64,000 nucleotides of DNA from Lanius collurio (GCA_020086605.1 JACBWW010000045.1:4952926-5016925), one strand, 5' to 3'; shown: positions 37,026 to 50,546, counted from the stretch's first letter. The notes: generated by a model from the letters alone, not told the origin. Made by a program: numbers and translations.

Positions 37026-39005
37026 ACCTAAGCTTGTCTTAAAAATCAGCAGCTTGACTTCCAAAGACACCGAGTGAGGAAGCAACTCCGAGTGCAGTGA
37101 GGAATCAGCTCCTCTGATCAGCTATGCAAACCTTAATAACTCATGCCAGTCCATGCCGTGCCCTGCAAGACATCTCTCTTCCTTTAAAATTCATTTCAAT
37201 GCAAGCTGCATTGGTCAAACATGACACTCACTGTCTAAAGCTGGGATATTTCTGTATATCCATTTTAATTCCCATGCAATGAAGTATGAATCACCACAGA
37301 GCTCAGGCAGCTCTCGAGTGTGGGCAGCTTGACTGATCCATCTTTGAGAATGGTACAACATGCCCAGATATTGTAAATATCCATAAATCCAAATATGTTT
37401 CAGGGCTTTGAAGCAGGTTGAGGCTGGAACACATAATTTAGAATTTAGTGGCTACGTGCTATGGAGTTTGCACAGAACATCTAGTAAATAACATTTTCAA
37501 AAGTCTAAAAATGTCAAGAATTTAAGGTAACAAGAAAAAGAGACAAATAGCTGTCTCTGCCAAATATCAACTCCCTATTGCAAAAAATTAGCAGTGCCAA
37601 GTTTTCTCAAAGAAAGAAACCCTGTGGGTCCTTCCTGTTTCAGCTGCAGCAAAGAATACTTTATTTCCTTCCCTTGTTCTGGTACATGTGCAGAGCATTT
37701 TAGTTGCTTTCTGAAAACAAAACAAAAGGGAAATATTTTCTTGACCTTGATGCTTGGTACAGAGAGTTGTATTCCAAATTATTGGGATTTTATAAAGTCA
37801 GGACACAGGTAGGTTGGCAGGAATAAAACACTGGCAGTTGCCAGTTTTTAGAGCAACACAGGATGGTCAAGTGTAACCATTTCATACCGTAGTAAGCAAG
37901 ATCATGCTTTGATATTTAAATTCATGTTCATTTTGGTTTTCAATTCATCATTTTTAGTTTTTCAAGTGCCTGAATGTGAGATCTGCAGACAAAAGCAGCT
38001 GTACAATAAGAGGGGTGTGCTGTAACCCAGGCAGAAATACACAGGGAGTTCTGAGCCTCATCCTAAACTCCCTGTTCCAGCAATATTCCTAATGCCATCT
38101 GTTGTTGCATTTGAATGTTTTTAGTCTTCTAACACTAGCTGATTAGTCTTTCCTTGTGCATCCAAAAGAATGGAAATGTCTCAAAATACATTTTTACAGT
38201 AGAGACTGCACTAAATGCAGAAAAAATGGCACAGAATCAGTTCATTCTAATGAATGGCAAAGGAGGGAAAATTGTTAATTTGGATGCCTTAATTATTAAA
38301 ATGTAATTAAATATTTGTACTCTGAATATTTAATAAATTATTGAAATCTTTACCATGTAAACCTATCAGTACCTATCCATCATGTTTCACTGTATGTGAT
38401 TTATGGACATGCACAGATACACTTCTGGGGACAAATCAGGCATTTCTGTGGAGAGACAAATACAAACCCACTCAGTACCTAGGGACACACCAACAGAGAG
38501 AATGCAGCAGTAATTTACTTCAAGGCAGCTCTACCCAACTTTGGCTGATGCCAGGGTCCAGCAGGACCACCCTGGCAGTGCCCCAGGCCCTTGCCCAGCC
38601 CCAGACCCCTGTGGGGGCACACCGTGGCACGATGCTCTGCCCAGCCCCGCTGTCATTGCCCCTCCTGAGGGACAGGATGAATTAGCCTGAAAAAAGCACA
38701 GCGTTGGTGTCGCCCTGATTTTTAGAAATCTTTTAGCCTTCTGATGTTTTCATTCTAGTTGCAAACTTTCCCACACACTTTCTGTAAACAACTCAGTTGT
38801 TTTGCATTCCTTCGTAGAGGTGGAGAAAGTTGATGGATTGGTAACTTGTCCAGTGTCATTGGAGAGGTGTCCCTTTCACCCTCCAATCCACTGTGACTTT
38901 TGTAAAACTATAAATAGTGGAGTCAGAAAATAAACTTCTTCCTTTTTTCTTACCTTCAGCTGATGTGTTCTGTGTCCTACAGTGACACATTGGTGCTCAC
39001 TGGTG
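37026..39005. other. Unique sequence after the solo LTR
   Basis: AT-rich DNA with a GC-rich islet at about 38,545-38,665. A block at 37,100-37,230 contains an octamer-like CTATGCAAACC and CGs and might be regulatory. No gene is seen. Confidence 0.5.
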
Positions 39006-39008
39006 CTT

Positions 39009-39206
39009 GCAGCCCTGCTGCCCCTGCTCCCCTTTGGGAAAGGCTAAAGGGCTGCAGAGCTGGGGCTGGGCAGCTGCTGGGCAGGGAGTGCCAGGGCATC
39101 GATCCCATCCGCAGCCCTGCTGCTCCCCTTTGGGAAACGCTAAAGGGCTGCAGAGCTGGGGCTGGGCAGCTGATGGGCAGGGAGTGCCAGGGCATCGACC
39201 CCGTCC
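39009..39206 (+). repeat. Tandem duplication of a ~100-bp GC-rich segment (102 + 96 bp)
   Basis: Copy 1 (39,009-39,110) and copy 2 (39,111-39,206) both start GCAGCCCTGCTG and both contain CCCCTTTGGGAAA, GGGCTGCAGAGCTGGGGC and GAGTGCCAGGGCATCGA. Copy 1 has six extra bases (a repeated CCCCTG). A third partial start, GCAGCCGGGCTG, follows at 39,207. A handful of substitutions separate the copies. Both lengths are multiples of three, so an open frame with no ATG start passes through both to 39,630. That frame has no other sign of being coding. Confidence 0.9.
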
Positions 39207-40639
39207 GCAGCCGGGCTGTGCCCGCAGCTCTACCAGCGACACAAGTGCTGAGGGGCTGCTCCTGTGCCAGCAGCTGCCAGTGTGCCCCCAGGAAAGGTGT
39301 GTGGGTGCCATGCACCCTGAGAGGGGCAGCGAGGAACACACAGCTCTGGGCTCTGATACCTTAAAAAGGCCCGAGTTTCTGTGCAAAGGTGTGCAGCAAA
39401 GTTTGGGAGTTGTGACCCTTGCACAAAGAGAATGGAAATGGAGCAGGAAAGAGGAGATTTGGGGGAAAAAAAAGAAAAAAGCTACAAAAAATCAATCCCA
39501 AAAAGCTGCAGAACCAAAATCCTCCATGAAAACTGTCAAGGCACAGACAGAAGGGTGCTCTGAATTATTGCAAAGCTGGCCACCTACAACTTCATACACT
39601 CCAGAAATTCCAGTGGCGTCTCTAGATTAAAACATCAGCTCTTCCTCTGGAATTCCTGGTTCCTGTGGCTGGTTACAAGAAGGAAATGGGAAGTTCGGGA
39701 AGAGTTTCCTTTCCACACATATTTTGAAAGTGGGAATTTGCATTTAGCATCTCTCTGAACTTTTGACTCTCTCTAACTGGGGATGACTCCTGTTGTAACA
39801 CTGAGTGCCTCGGTAAAAGCACGTGCCTACAGCAGCAGGCATCTCCACCTCTGGATCAATTATAAAAAACACAAATATCCTTAAATAACCTTATCACCTG
39901 AAGGCAAATTAGACAAGAAGAGACAAACAATCTTGTTCAGCCAAACACATCTTTGCCACCTGTGCATACCTTGCACCTGGTATGTGGGAGAGTGTGAAAT
40001 ACTCATACATTTCTAAAATTTATGTCCAAGATTTGTAGAAAATATAATCACACTCTTACTAATAAACTTTTTTTTTTTTAATAGAGCATTACATTATCAG
40101 CAAAATATTATTTTTCAGTCAATGTAAGTTAGATGTGGAATTCCTTGAAATATAACTGTCCTGTATTTGTCTTCCTACTTTGAAAGAATCTAAAATGTAT
40201 TCATAGGGTAAAGCTTATTCAGGGATCATGCAAAATAAATGCATTTTCCTGAAAGATCCATTTCAGCCTACTGCATACAGGTGTACTGAAGTCAGGCTAT
40301 GCATATTAAACTTCCATGTAGAAAAACATCAGGGAAAAAATATTGCTATCCCAGCAGTTTCTGCAATTTCCACAAGAAACTGAATGTGCAGATGCACAGG
40401 ATGCTTCAGCAGAAGCAGGATAATGTTTGTATTATTCCTTTTACTCCCTGCTTCCTCTCATAGCTCTCAGCATACAGGTCTGATCCTATACCTAAGAATG
40501 AGAGAGAAGAAAGAACTTTACAAATTGTGCCAAACAACATTAATCCATTGAAAAGGCCATAAATTAATCCTCTCTTTTTTTGGAGAGTAAAAGCTTGATA
40601 TCTGTGAGCAAGTATTCTAGGAGCTCTTATTTCATTCCT

Positions 40640-40915
40640 GAATTGAGAAACCTTCATTAATTTGGGCCATTAATTGTGGAGATTCATTACTGGCATATTT
40701 TCATCATTTTAGTTTCCTTTTAATGTATTCTTAATGAAATGCTTCTATTTTCACACAGCAGCATTAACTTGGGCAGCTTTGCAAAAGCTGCACTATAAAA
40801 AAGGCAGATGAATGAGCCATGAGCTTATCATAAACCACTATGATTTACTAATAATGCTGAGGCCCTTTGGTATCAGACACTGCATTAATAAAGGCTCTGT
40901 GTATTAATTGTTTGC
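40640..40915. other. Candidate conserved non-coding element rich in TAAT cores
   Basis: At least eight TAAT/ATTA homeodomain-type cores fall within 275 bp (CATTAATTTGGG, CCATTAATTGTGG, CTTAATGAAATG, AGCATTAACTTG, CTAATAATGCTG, GCATTAATAAAGG, TATTAATTG). The block also contains the inverted pair GCAGCTTTGC/GCAAAAGCTGC. No open frame crosses it. An enhancer role is inference, since AT-rich DNA has many TAAT cores by chance. Confidence 0.25.
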
Positions 40916-43084
40916 AATACTATGGCCATTCTGCCCTTTAAAATACAGGCATCTGTGAACTCCTGTCTTAGAAGCAGCCAATTTATCTCTTTGGTGGTAA
41001 ATATTAGTTTCAGGTGCTCTTCCCTTAGCTCTGTTTTCCTTCCAAACCCCCACAGAACTCCCACTGATATTAATGGGATGTGAAATATGTGAAATACAGA
41101 GAGGAAAAAAGAGCTCCTGCACTGTGAAGGTGGCATCCAAGAAAACCTGGATGGGCAATTTGTTAATTATTTTCATGTTACAAACATTCACAAAATATGA
41201 AAAATAAATAGTAGGAAAAAAAAAAGAACCAGACAAAGATACAGCCAAACCTACTCGTGGGTACAACTCATCCACTCCCAGAATGTGCAGGGCCTCTTCA
41301 GGATCCTCAGACAAACACCTAACGAGGTTATTTGGACTGAAAAACCCAAATGATCTACAGCATCTTCTCTCCCATTCTCCAGACCTACCCCTCTATGCCT
41401 TTATTAGGGTGAAAAGCAAAAAGGAATTCAGATTTTACTGAGGAGCCCTTCATATAAAATTTGTGATTGCAGATATACAGCACTGCTCACTGTTGTTACA
41501 AAGTGTGCACTTTGAGTGATATCTATCCATTGGTTTCCCAAACTTACTGACAAATCCAGTTTACAATCAACAGAAAACACTTTTTAAATGAGCTTTGTTT
41601 GATTTATGTAACAACCATCAAATTGTTTTCAAATTTAATTTCAAATTCTTACTTTTATATTTCAATTAAAGAGAGAAGTATAAAAATCCTCATTGGAAAC
41701 ATCTCCAGCACTCCACTGTGATGTGTTTTACAGACTATTTTTCCTTCCACAGGTACATTTTTAGGCATCAGGGTATTAATTGGATGGATGTTTTCAGAAC
41801 CTAATTCTATACAAACTTTCTCAAGTCACATTGGTGAAAGCCCACCAAACCCAGCGGCAGCTACACAAATGTTCTGGTGCTTGGTATTTGGAGTTACATT
41901 CAGCAACCCATTTCTAATCAGTACACTTTTTAAACATTTTGTTTGTGTCAATCACTTAATTACAACCCTAACATTAATTATACCTGAAATAGTTAGATGA
42001 GCAGCCTGCACTTCAGCTTTGATTAAATTTTTTTCCCCAAAATAGAGGAAGGACAGAAAAAAGAGAGAAACTGTGTTCACTTAACTTTTAATTTCATTTC
42101 AAAGCCAGAAGTAGGGAGCTCGCTCTAATTGTAATCGAAATTTCAAGCAACAATTTGTCTTGCAACAAACAAGACTGGCAGGAACAACACAGTGTTAAAT
42201 GCAGTTTTTTTTATGAAATAGAAGTATTTTAGGAATATTTTTGTGCTTCACCTTTGTGACATAACATTTCCTAATGCTGTATTCCTTTAGTCACGAATGT
42301 CCTTAAATGTCACCAGCTCATTAGTACAAACATACTTACTGCTGCTTATAATTCCAGGTTACTTCTGATTAAACTGCATTTTCTAAATGGTACCTGCTCA
42401 CTGAGGATTAATTAGAAGCACCTCCTTGAGGAGTTAATTTCTAAAAGCTAACCTACACCAGTATTTGCACATAACAATCACAGAGTTTAAATGATGAATT
42501 CCAAATTATTTGTAGTGCAACTTCACATAATTCCAGGTTATTAATCTTTCCTAGCACCTTATTGTAAAAACAGTGAGCTGTATTCTGTGTCCTTACATAG
42601 AAAGTTCTGCATAGTTCCACAAAAAAGAGAAAGTTACCTAGAAAAGATAACACAGGATGGAAAGCTTGAATTCCAGTGGAAAAGACCTCAACCTTCCCAG
42701 AAATTGTGTGAGTTTTTCTGCAAACACTGCCACTTCCTGCCACTTTACAGAAACTATAGGACTAAGGAATACTTATTTTGAAAACAACATTTCCAAAGAT
42801 TTCACCCAAAAACCTTGACGAGATCCATCAAAACTGATCTAAAGTTGGTCCTGAAGTTCTTATTTAACCTGGGTTTTTTTATATCTACATCCAACCTGAA
42901 CTGGTAGGATTCCCTCCAGCTAATGAAACTCCTGGCAGCTTCCCAGACCGCTGGGCTGCACTTGTGACATTTTAATCCTGCAAGCACATTCATTCCACTC
43001 CCAATATGATTTCAGTGATCTATATTTTTCCCTGTATTGACAGAGTTGTTTATGGCACTCCTCAGGTATAGGCCTTGGGTCCCA

Positions 43085-43260
43085 TTCCACATTTATCTGC
43101 TCCCATTAAGCGGTGTCATTAAAGACATTTCGACAGCTCTCTCGGCACTCTACGAATGTTTGTGACATTAAGGCTTGAATGTCTTCAAATTTCCTACAGC
43201 TAAATGTTGACAGGCTTGAATTCTTATTTATTGGCTCCCTGCAGTAACAAACTGCATGTT
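43085..43260. other. Candidate conserved non-coding element
   Basis: The block reads as complex, non-repetitive sequence with no open frame. It carries CGs, rare in this window, in ACATTTCGACAGCTCTCTCG and TCTACGAATG, and motif-like runs such as GTGTCATTAAAGACATTT and GACATTAAGGCTTGAATG. Such texture is common in deeply conserved vertebrate enhancers. This is a judgement by eye, with no alignment behind it. Confidence 0.25.
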
Positions 43261-46200
43261 CCTCTTTGACAGTTGCTTTCATGATGAGCTCTGTTCACAA
43301 AAGGCTGGTGTTTTGAAACAACATTTGAGCAAACCCCTGCATTTTAAGGGCCAAATTTATTGCAGAACTAAAAAAAAAACCCTTAAAAACACATCGATAT
43401 AAAAGGATATAATGAGATGTTTAAATGTTATATTGAAACTTAGGGGCTTATTTCAAGCAAGCAAGTTCCATCAGAAAAAAAAAATCTGGCTTTTGTTGGA
43501 GTAGGGGATGAGGAGAAAAGTATCCTCATTCCCAGTTCTCTTGAAGGACAAGACTCCCACAATCATAAATTACCAAATGCGGGTCAGGGTTTTACATCCC
43601 TGTCCAGCACTTTTAGAAAATTCACAACTTCCAAATTAGATTAGTTTTGTGTTACTTCCTTTTGGATACATCCCACTAACAGCCAGCTGGACAAGCCCAG
43701 AACCTGATGTCAGGGAGGCATTTTCCCTGTTTTACATTGAGTGTCTTAAACAATACAGAGGAAAGTGGAGTAGTAATTTGTTTTGTTCAGCTAAAGGAGA
43801 GGAAGCAAGGTTCATTTAAAGCATAAGGTATAATTAATAATTATATATATGAAAAAAAAAAAGCACCAAAATACAAGGAAAAGCTAAAGCCAAGTTAACC
43901 CAAATTCAGAATCTCAGTGTTAAGCCAATATATAAAATCAGCATATACAAAAACATAAATGTTCCCTAAGCAGGTCAGAGATTTTTAATATAGACAGTGC
44001 ATTGGGAATATTTGTTTACACAGAGCCTACCAATCCTGAATATACCAGCAGATAAAATGTAATGATCCTGCATTCACTGCTGCCTACTAGAAATGTCCAA
44101 ACACAGACTAAAAGAAACAGATAATCAAATGATAGTGCAAAAGCTCTGTTCTGTATTCATTCACCCTTTGAACATGGGTGACACGAGGATCTTCATATCC
44201 TGTGCCAACCCATTTCCTTAGGCCTTGTGCTGCTCTACTCAATATTCAGTCCTGGGCACCATTTCCCACTGGAAACATAAATCACTAAATCTACAGATGG
44301 CAAGGGCAAGAAACAAGGTACCCAGAAGCCAGAATAAGTAATTCACAAAAGCCATAAGGCCGAGGTAGGAATGTGTTTTCCTTATTTTCTGTGCTGCAAT
44401 ACTTCTCCAAAGGTTCAGAAATAGGTATTTACAAACAGGAGTCAAGTGACTTGACTCTCAGTCATTTTTTCTTCTGGTATCAGCAGGATAACATTGATTT
44501 ATTTGGGGACAAGTTCAAGCCCAGCATTTGTTCTTTGTAGACTGCCTCTCTAAAGGTGAGACTCATAGTTCAAATCTTATACACCAAATAAATTCCACTT
44601 AAATCTACTTTGATGGCTTAATTGGGGTGTATGACTCGTGTTGGCCTCCTGCAGAGTGCTGAATTTCACTCTTGTTATTTGACCTTATTGTGAGAGCAGT
44701 GTTGCATCTTTTATTGTTTGTTTTATTCATGATCCAGAGGTGAATACAATAAATAAAACTTTAAAAAAGCATTTTTGAAGCAATTCCACTGCTGAAGGAA
44801 AACACTGTTTACCTTAGTGCTGGGTGAGCAGTGGAATGGCAAACACCAGCAGTGCTCAGGTTAACTGTTCATTCTAGAGATGTGGTTTGACTCCATTTAT
44901 GATGCCACCACCACCCCAAAATCCCAGCCTCACTCTGAACATGGTACAAGGTGCATGCAATACAGAACAGGCAGAATACTCCAAAAGGAATTTCCTTCTT
45001 TACCAAACAATCCTGCCCAAGTTGTGGGAAATGGTCACACCCAAGTCAGGCAGGGGGAACAACTTTCCTGCTGAGGACTGAGTGGGATTTTCAGATGGGT
45101 ACACAAAATGCATTCACACTATATTTGTCCCACCAGCACATTAACTCCCTGTTGCTTGTTCTGCTGTGCTCCAGAAAACTGCCAGGTGAACCAATGTGCA
45201 TGGAGAAACCACATTGCTGCATTGGAACAGGACTGGGCTCAGATTAATAAAGACCAGAATTAGTAACTACTGGTAACAGAGGCTTGTTTTCTGAAACCAG
45301 GCAAACGAAGAGGTTCACAATCTTTGGCTCACTCAGCTCCATCTTGGAGGGTTTTTAACTTGCCCACCCTTAAGATGATGTGTGTGCCCAGCAAGGAAAG
45401 GGGCACTGGAGCAAGGTGATGGGAAAAGCACCCACCTCCTGTTGGCACAAACTCCACACCAGGCTGGCTCCGGGGCATTGAGTTCTCTGCATTTTGCCAT
45501 TTCCCCTGGCAGTGCAGAGCTGCACCAAAGCTGCTGCTCTGCACCAAGGCTGTGGCTCTGGCAGTGCCCCTGTGGCTGCCAGGAGTCAGCCCTGGCACTG
45601 GGCTGGACCAGCAGCTTCAGGGAGCAGCCAGGGTGTCCCAGCCCAGAGCAATGCAGAGCCCTGGGGATGCACACACGGGGAAGTTTTACTGCTGAAATAC
45701 ACTAATGGCTTTTGCTTAGAAGGAAATTACTCAAAATCTTAACTCAAAAGCTTGAGTGGGTTTAAATACAGCCATGAAATCGCTGTAATAATCTGTGAAG
45801 TTCATGTTTCCAAAGTGTCTTCTACTGTGCAGAGAGAATTGTGCTGAGCCCCACTGCAGGTGCACCAGGCAGGTCTGAAACCAACCTCTCTTCTCTCCTA
45901 ACACTGCCCTCGACCCCACTGATCCATGGATCCTTCAACACCACCCCAAACGGAGCAAAGAAACACAGATACTTTTGGGAAAGCAACGTCCCACGGTCCT
46001 GCTGCAAGTAATGCAGCAAAGGCTGTCACAACTGAGCCTGGAGCTGCTTCCCCTGCTCCCACCCATCCCCTGCAGGCCCCTGCACACAGCCTGTAGGGAA
46101 GGTGTAACCTTGGAGGAAGAGCTCCAAGCCCCCTGATGAAAACCATGCTCATAAAACAAACCCACTGCTTCTCTTTAAGGGAAATGACAGCCCACGACCC

Positions 46201-46482
46201 CCTGTTCCAGGAGATTTTTGTGTCTGTTACATTTTTTTTAGGATACTGATAGTAAGTCTAGAGCAAAATGTCAGCCATTCATATACTTTAGCAGTTTAAG
46301 GAGAAGAATTAGTCGATGAAGAAGAAGAAAAATCCCCTAACCTTGCAGTTTTACTCTATTTCTAGATATTGATTGCACTGAAGCTCATAATATCCATTTT
46401 ACCAAGAGGAGAGGGGCAATAGCAGCAATTACCTGTTCACAAAGAGAAATATAAAAGCTCTACCAGGAACAGAGCCTGAAAT

Positions 46483-46537
46483 GAGTAGATTTAGGAGTAG
46501 ATTTAGATGAATTTAGGAGTAGATTTAGATGAATTTT
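46483..46537 (+). repeat. 22-bp tandem repeat, about 2.5 copies
   Basis: GAGTAGATTTAG (partial, 46,483) is followed by the full unit GAGTAGATTTAGATGAATTT plus AG at 46,495 and again at 46,517. The copies are identical over the shared part. Confidence 0.9.
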
Positions 46538-48295
46538 TTAATCTGAATTTTTTAAGGGGCTTATAAGCTAAATATCAATTTCTCTAATTATTCACTCTTT
46601 CACAATACATAGCAAGCTCCATCAGAATTGTTAACATTTAAATATATATATATATTTCATCTTGATGATGTTGAAAAATTTTCTGCAACCACTCTTCAAT
46701 ACAAGTAATCAAAATCCAAGAGACTTCAAACAGGATCTCAAACTCTAAGGTAAATTTCAAAGATACCTTGAGTTCTCACCTGATTTTTGTTTGGTTTTTT
46801 TTTTCTTACTTGGTGGATTTGGTGGGTTTTTCTTTGAGGAAAAAATAGAATTTGATCCAAAGGGTAATAAATATTTCTACAGTATAGTGCAGTGGGGAAA
46901 AAAAGAAAATGTTTTCTTAGCACTAATTAGAGTTCTCCATCTGAATGCATTTTATGGCCCCTCAGTCTGGCCTGGAAATAAACTCTTCTTTGCCAAAACC
47001 TAGAGCCAGCCACACAAAGCCTTGCTCCACCAGGGTTGTGCCAAAGGTCTAAACGAGGAGAATATCCAGAGCCATTCAAACCACAGATACTGCACAATAA
47101 ACTCCAAAAAATTCTGCTTGAAGAAGGAAGAAATAAATACGTTTTTGTATCGTGCATCTTGAATTCCAGTTCAAACCAATCTTCCTGTCTTAAGAGTTAA
47201 CCCTGTTTGCATTCACTCTGCAGAGAGCTCCACAGAGCTTCCTCCCTTCTGGAAATCCATTAGGGGACAGATTGCTGTGGTGCCATGTGGTGTCCCAGCA
47301 GGCAGTGAGGAGCTCTGCCCCTGCCCAAGGGCTCTGGGGGGATGCAGCACCCAGGGAGGCAGGAGGGAACCCCTGGTGCTGCGGAGCAGGTGTCACCTGC
47401 AAAGATGTCCCTCAGCTGAGCAGCAAAACACATTTCAGTCTGTGCCTAATAATTCATGAGTTTGAGGATTCTAATACATCACTGGTAGCACTCAGCAGTC
47501 ACCTGCTCCCCAGAAAGTCAACTGCAAAGTGTCAGGGAAAGTCAGATATAAACACATTAAATTCAGGCAAGGAGCTGCAGAACCACTGAGATCACTGTAC
47601 CTCAAAATCACTTATTAGTCATACTAATTTAAGGTAACATTCTAAAATTAAGCCTCTGCTTCATAGGGCTAAGCCATGAATCACCATAATATATGAATCA
47701 TAACTTCAAATGCAGTAATGAAACGACATGGGAAAATAATACGGTTTGTTCAGGAGAGTGCTTATTATTCCATTTCACAGAAGACTGAAAAAAAGCAAGT
47801 TTCATTATTTTTATATAATCATTCTAAATTGCAAAGTCCTCCACACATCCAGCCTATTTAAATACCATTTTAACAATGTAATTGCTAGAGATATTTCTCT
47901 CTGTCTTCTTTTGAAAAAAAAAACTACACCGGTAACAAAACCTTAATTTATTTTCTTTTTCATTATTCTAAGGGGCTGACACCTGGCAGAAACAATTTTG
48001 TTTATATTCGTTCCTATTGGGGTACTCAGCTGGAGAAGGCCCAAGTGAATAATTAACTAATCAGTGGAAATGCAGTTCACTTCCAGCACAGAGGAGATCT
48101 TGGGATTCCCACTCTGTGACAAAGATAATTTCCCATGCAAGCACGAGAGTCTCAGAATTCTACATCCTTAAATAAAAAGTGATTAAATATTTGTTCCAGG
48201 CTTTGGTTGTGCCTGTCAACCTTTTATTCATTTAAAGGCTGTGGGCTATGCTCATCTAAGCTTTTATTTTTGCAGCAGGTGCACCTTGGCACAAG

Positions 48296-48325
48296 GAATT
48301 TAACAACAAATTTAACAACAAATTC
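48296..48325 (+). repeat. AATTTAACAACA short tandem repeat, 2 units
   Basis: AATTTAACAACA is repeated once directly, followed by AATTCC. Confidence 0.85.
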
Positions 48326-50070
48326 CACCTGACATTTGGTGCCACCTCCAACCCTGTGAATCCAATCCAATGACAGCTCCTGAACAAACATTATCCTCTG
48401 CACAGAGGAGCCAGCAGAATTACTTTATGCACAGGAGGTTACATACTTAACATGTAATATTATCCACTTTTTCATCACATTCCTTTGAAGTTTGAAAAGC
48501 TTCGTGTATATTCTTGATTCAAACTCCAGTTCCTACCCAGAGGAAGAGAATATGAAATTTTCTGAATTCTAATCTCTCCTTTCAGGGATAAATTCTCCAG
48601 GGACTGGACTCAAAGGTGTTGAGCTTAATTTGCTTAGACATGTGCTGACCTTCCCAAGGAGCTACCCAGTTATTACATGTGTTATATACCAGATATTGGG
48701 CTTCACCTTCGGGCCAAGCACTTCGAGCTGAGACACCAAACCACGTTTTCCTGGTTTTAAATCTTGAACACATCCAGTCATCGTTTTCAGACAGAAAATG
48801 CACATTTACACCCAGGTTGTTTCAATAATTGCAGGACAAGGAGGAGCAGCACAGAGCTGTTCATCTGTGGCTGCTCTGGAGCAGGGAATCCCTCACACCT
48901 GAAGAGCTTCCTTGCACATTTGACATTTATACCCCCAAAATATTTTGATTAAAAACGTAACTAACCTTACAAGAAGTCTTGTCCAAATGCAATCAGTTCT
49001 ATTTTGTTCAAAATGAAGCTGTAGCACCTCTGTGGAAGAAAAATGAGAGATGTTGGTTTGTGGAGGCTCCCTGTTGATGAATGGACAGAGAGCTGGGAGC
49101 ACACCAACTTCATTACTGCTCCAGACAAATGAGAACAAATGCACTCCTTTCTATTTCCTGAACTAGACCCTTCCTTACCCCAGAGACTGAATAATTGGAC
49201 TTTAGGTCTGCTAAATAATGCCAAAGATGGACTAATGAGCCATAAAATTTTAACCATGTGTTTTCTTGCCCTTTTATAACATGTTAAAATATAAAGATTG
49301 GAATACTTCAAATAACAGCACTGCACAACTTGGTCACCACTTAGCAGGTGCCAATAACCCAGAGGTTTAGTTTTACATAGAACCAAAGTGAGGTTGGAGC
49401 TGATGAAACTACTTCAAGCTAGAGAGAAATAGTTGATTCACAAATCAAAGCTGCAAAGCACAGGCACTTTTTTGCCTCTCAGAAATCATGTTGGACAAGT
49501 AGTAACAGGTTGCATCTGAAATTTGTGCTCATTTCTTCAAAAGATATATAGAAACTCCACGTCCCCCAAAGCTATCCTCTGTGACAGCCAGAGCACAAAA
49601 CACTAGAAAAGAATGAAAAATAATGCAGCAGACTAGAGGTAGTAGCCTAATTTTCTAGTCTGGAATGGTGTAAATGTAATATTATTTTTAGAGGTACCTC
49701 AGTATATCAAGAGGCAGATCCCAAACCTTTGCAGTCCTATTCACGTTGCTGGAGTGCAGATTACTTAAAATAATTCCATTAATAACTTTCTAAAAGTGTC
49801 ATAGTAGAAAACTTCATGAAGACAGGGAGGAAAACAAAACTATTCTAGACTGAAGAGGGGAAACACACAGTGAGTTTGGTGATCCAGAAAACCTTCCTCT
49901 TCTAGCAACACTGTAAGGAGCATTAACTAATTTGAAATCACAAAAAATGTGTGCAATCTTCAAATAATTTTGATTGACATGAATTACACTCCTATTTATT
50001 TTGAGTTTCTGGGACAAAACACTGAATTAAACAGATATTCTATCTATGATTGTAATACTATGCTACATAC

Positions 50071-50140
50071 ACTGGAGGTCAAATACATTTAATTTAAGAG
50101 TGCATAAACTGAAGGTTGAATACATTTAATATAACAGTGC
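50071..50140 (+). repeat. Diverged 37-bp tandem duplication
   Basis: ACTGGAGGTCAAATACATTT (50,071) and ACTGAAGGTTGAATACATTT (50,108) start two 33-bp copies, with 28 of 33 positions matching by eye and both ending in AGTGC. It is older than the other small duplications. Confidence 0.75.
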
Positions 50141-50472
50141 CACTTTTGTGTTTGTCTGGTTGAACGTTTAAAAACAGATTACTGGAAGTCTATTTTTACA
50201 GGGTTTTTATTAGCTAGATTTATTTGTGAGTAAAAGTTTAGAAATGATTTAGCCCCAGATGAAAGTATCACAGATGATGTATTACAAAAACATTGCAAAT
50301 CCAGCTCCCTAAATTAGAATACTACATTACAAAGTGTCAAGAAGCCTGCTTAATTTTCCCTTTTATAAGGGAAATATTCCCTTCTATACATAAGACCTGT
50401 CTATTAGGTAGGGCCCCCTCTCCCCCTTTCACTGCCCTCTGCACCCACACATTTCCAAACATCTGGGCAGGG

Positions 50473-50546
50473 CCACGAGTTGGACTTGGCTGTTCCTTGT
50501 GGGCCCCTCCCAATTCAGGATGCTCAATGATTCTGTGACTTTGTGA
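50473..50546 (+). mobile_element. Short CR1 LINE 3' tail, sense
   Basis: GAGTTGGACTTGGCTGTTCC followed by TTGTGGGCCCCTCCCAATTC, AGGATGCTCAATG and ATTCTGTGACTTTGTGA matches the last 70 or so bases of CR1 (GTTGGACTTGATGATC, TTCCAACTCAGGATATTC, ATTCTGTGATTC). It is more diverged than the other two copies, so probably older. The GC-rich 60 bp before it may belong to the same element, but I cannot support that. Confidence 0.75.

Larger units (their letters stand above)
39210..50065. other. Unique non-coding sequence
   Basis: Mainly AT-rich, with GC-rich islets at about 45,490-45,660, 46,030-46,140 and 47,230-47,400. Short TA repeats occur near 43,840 and 46,641-46,654. Frames at 40,904-41,314 and 48,967-49,386 (minus strand, 136 and 139 codons) have no domain-like features. 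Two candidate regulatory blocks are listed separately. Confidence 0.5.

Noticed and set aside
39007..39630. 207-codon plus-strand frame
   Set aside because: It starts at a TTG, lies in a GC-rich tandem duplication, and its second half is low-complexity Lys-rich sequence from an A-rich tract. Kept only as a duplication note.
44210..44430. Possible old LINE or DNA-transposon piece (TCCTGGGCACCATTTCCC area)
   Set aside because: A few phrases look repeat-like, but I could not match a family or find ends.
44560..44590. tRNA B-box-like string AGTTCAAATCTT
   Set aside because: No A box at the right distance and no cloverleaf can be drawn.
48967..49386. 139-codon minus-strand frame
   Set aside because: No domain-like pattern, no splice context, and ordinary base composition for the region.
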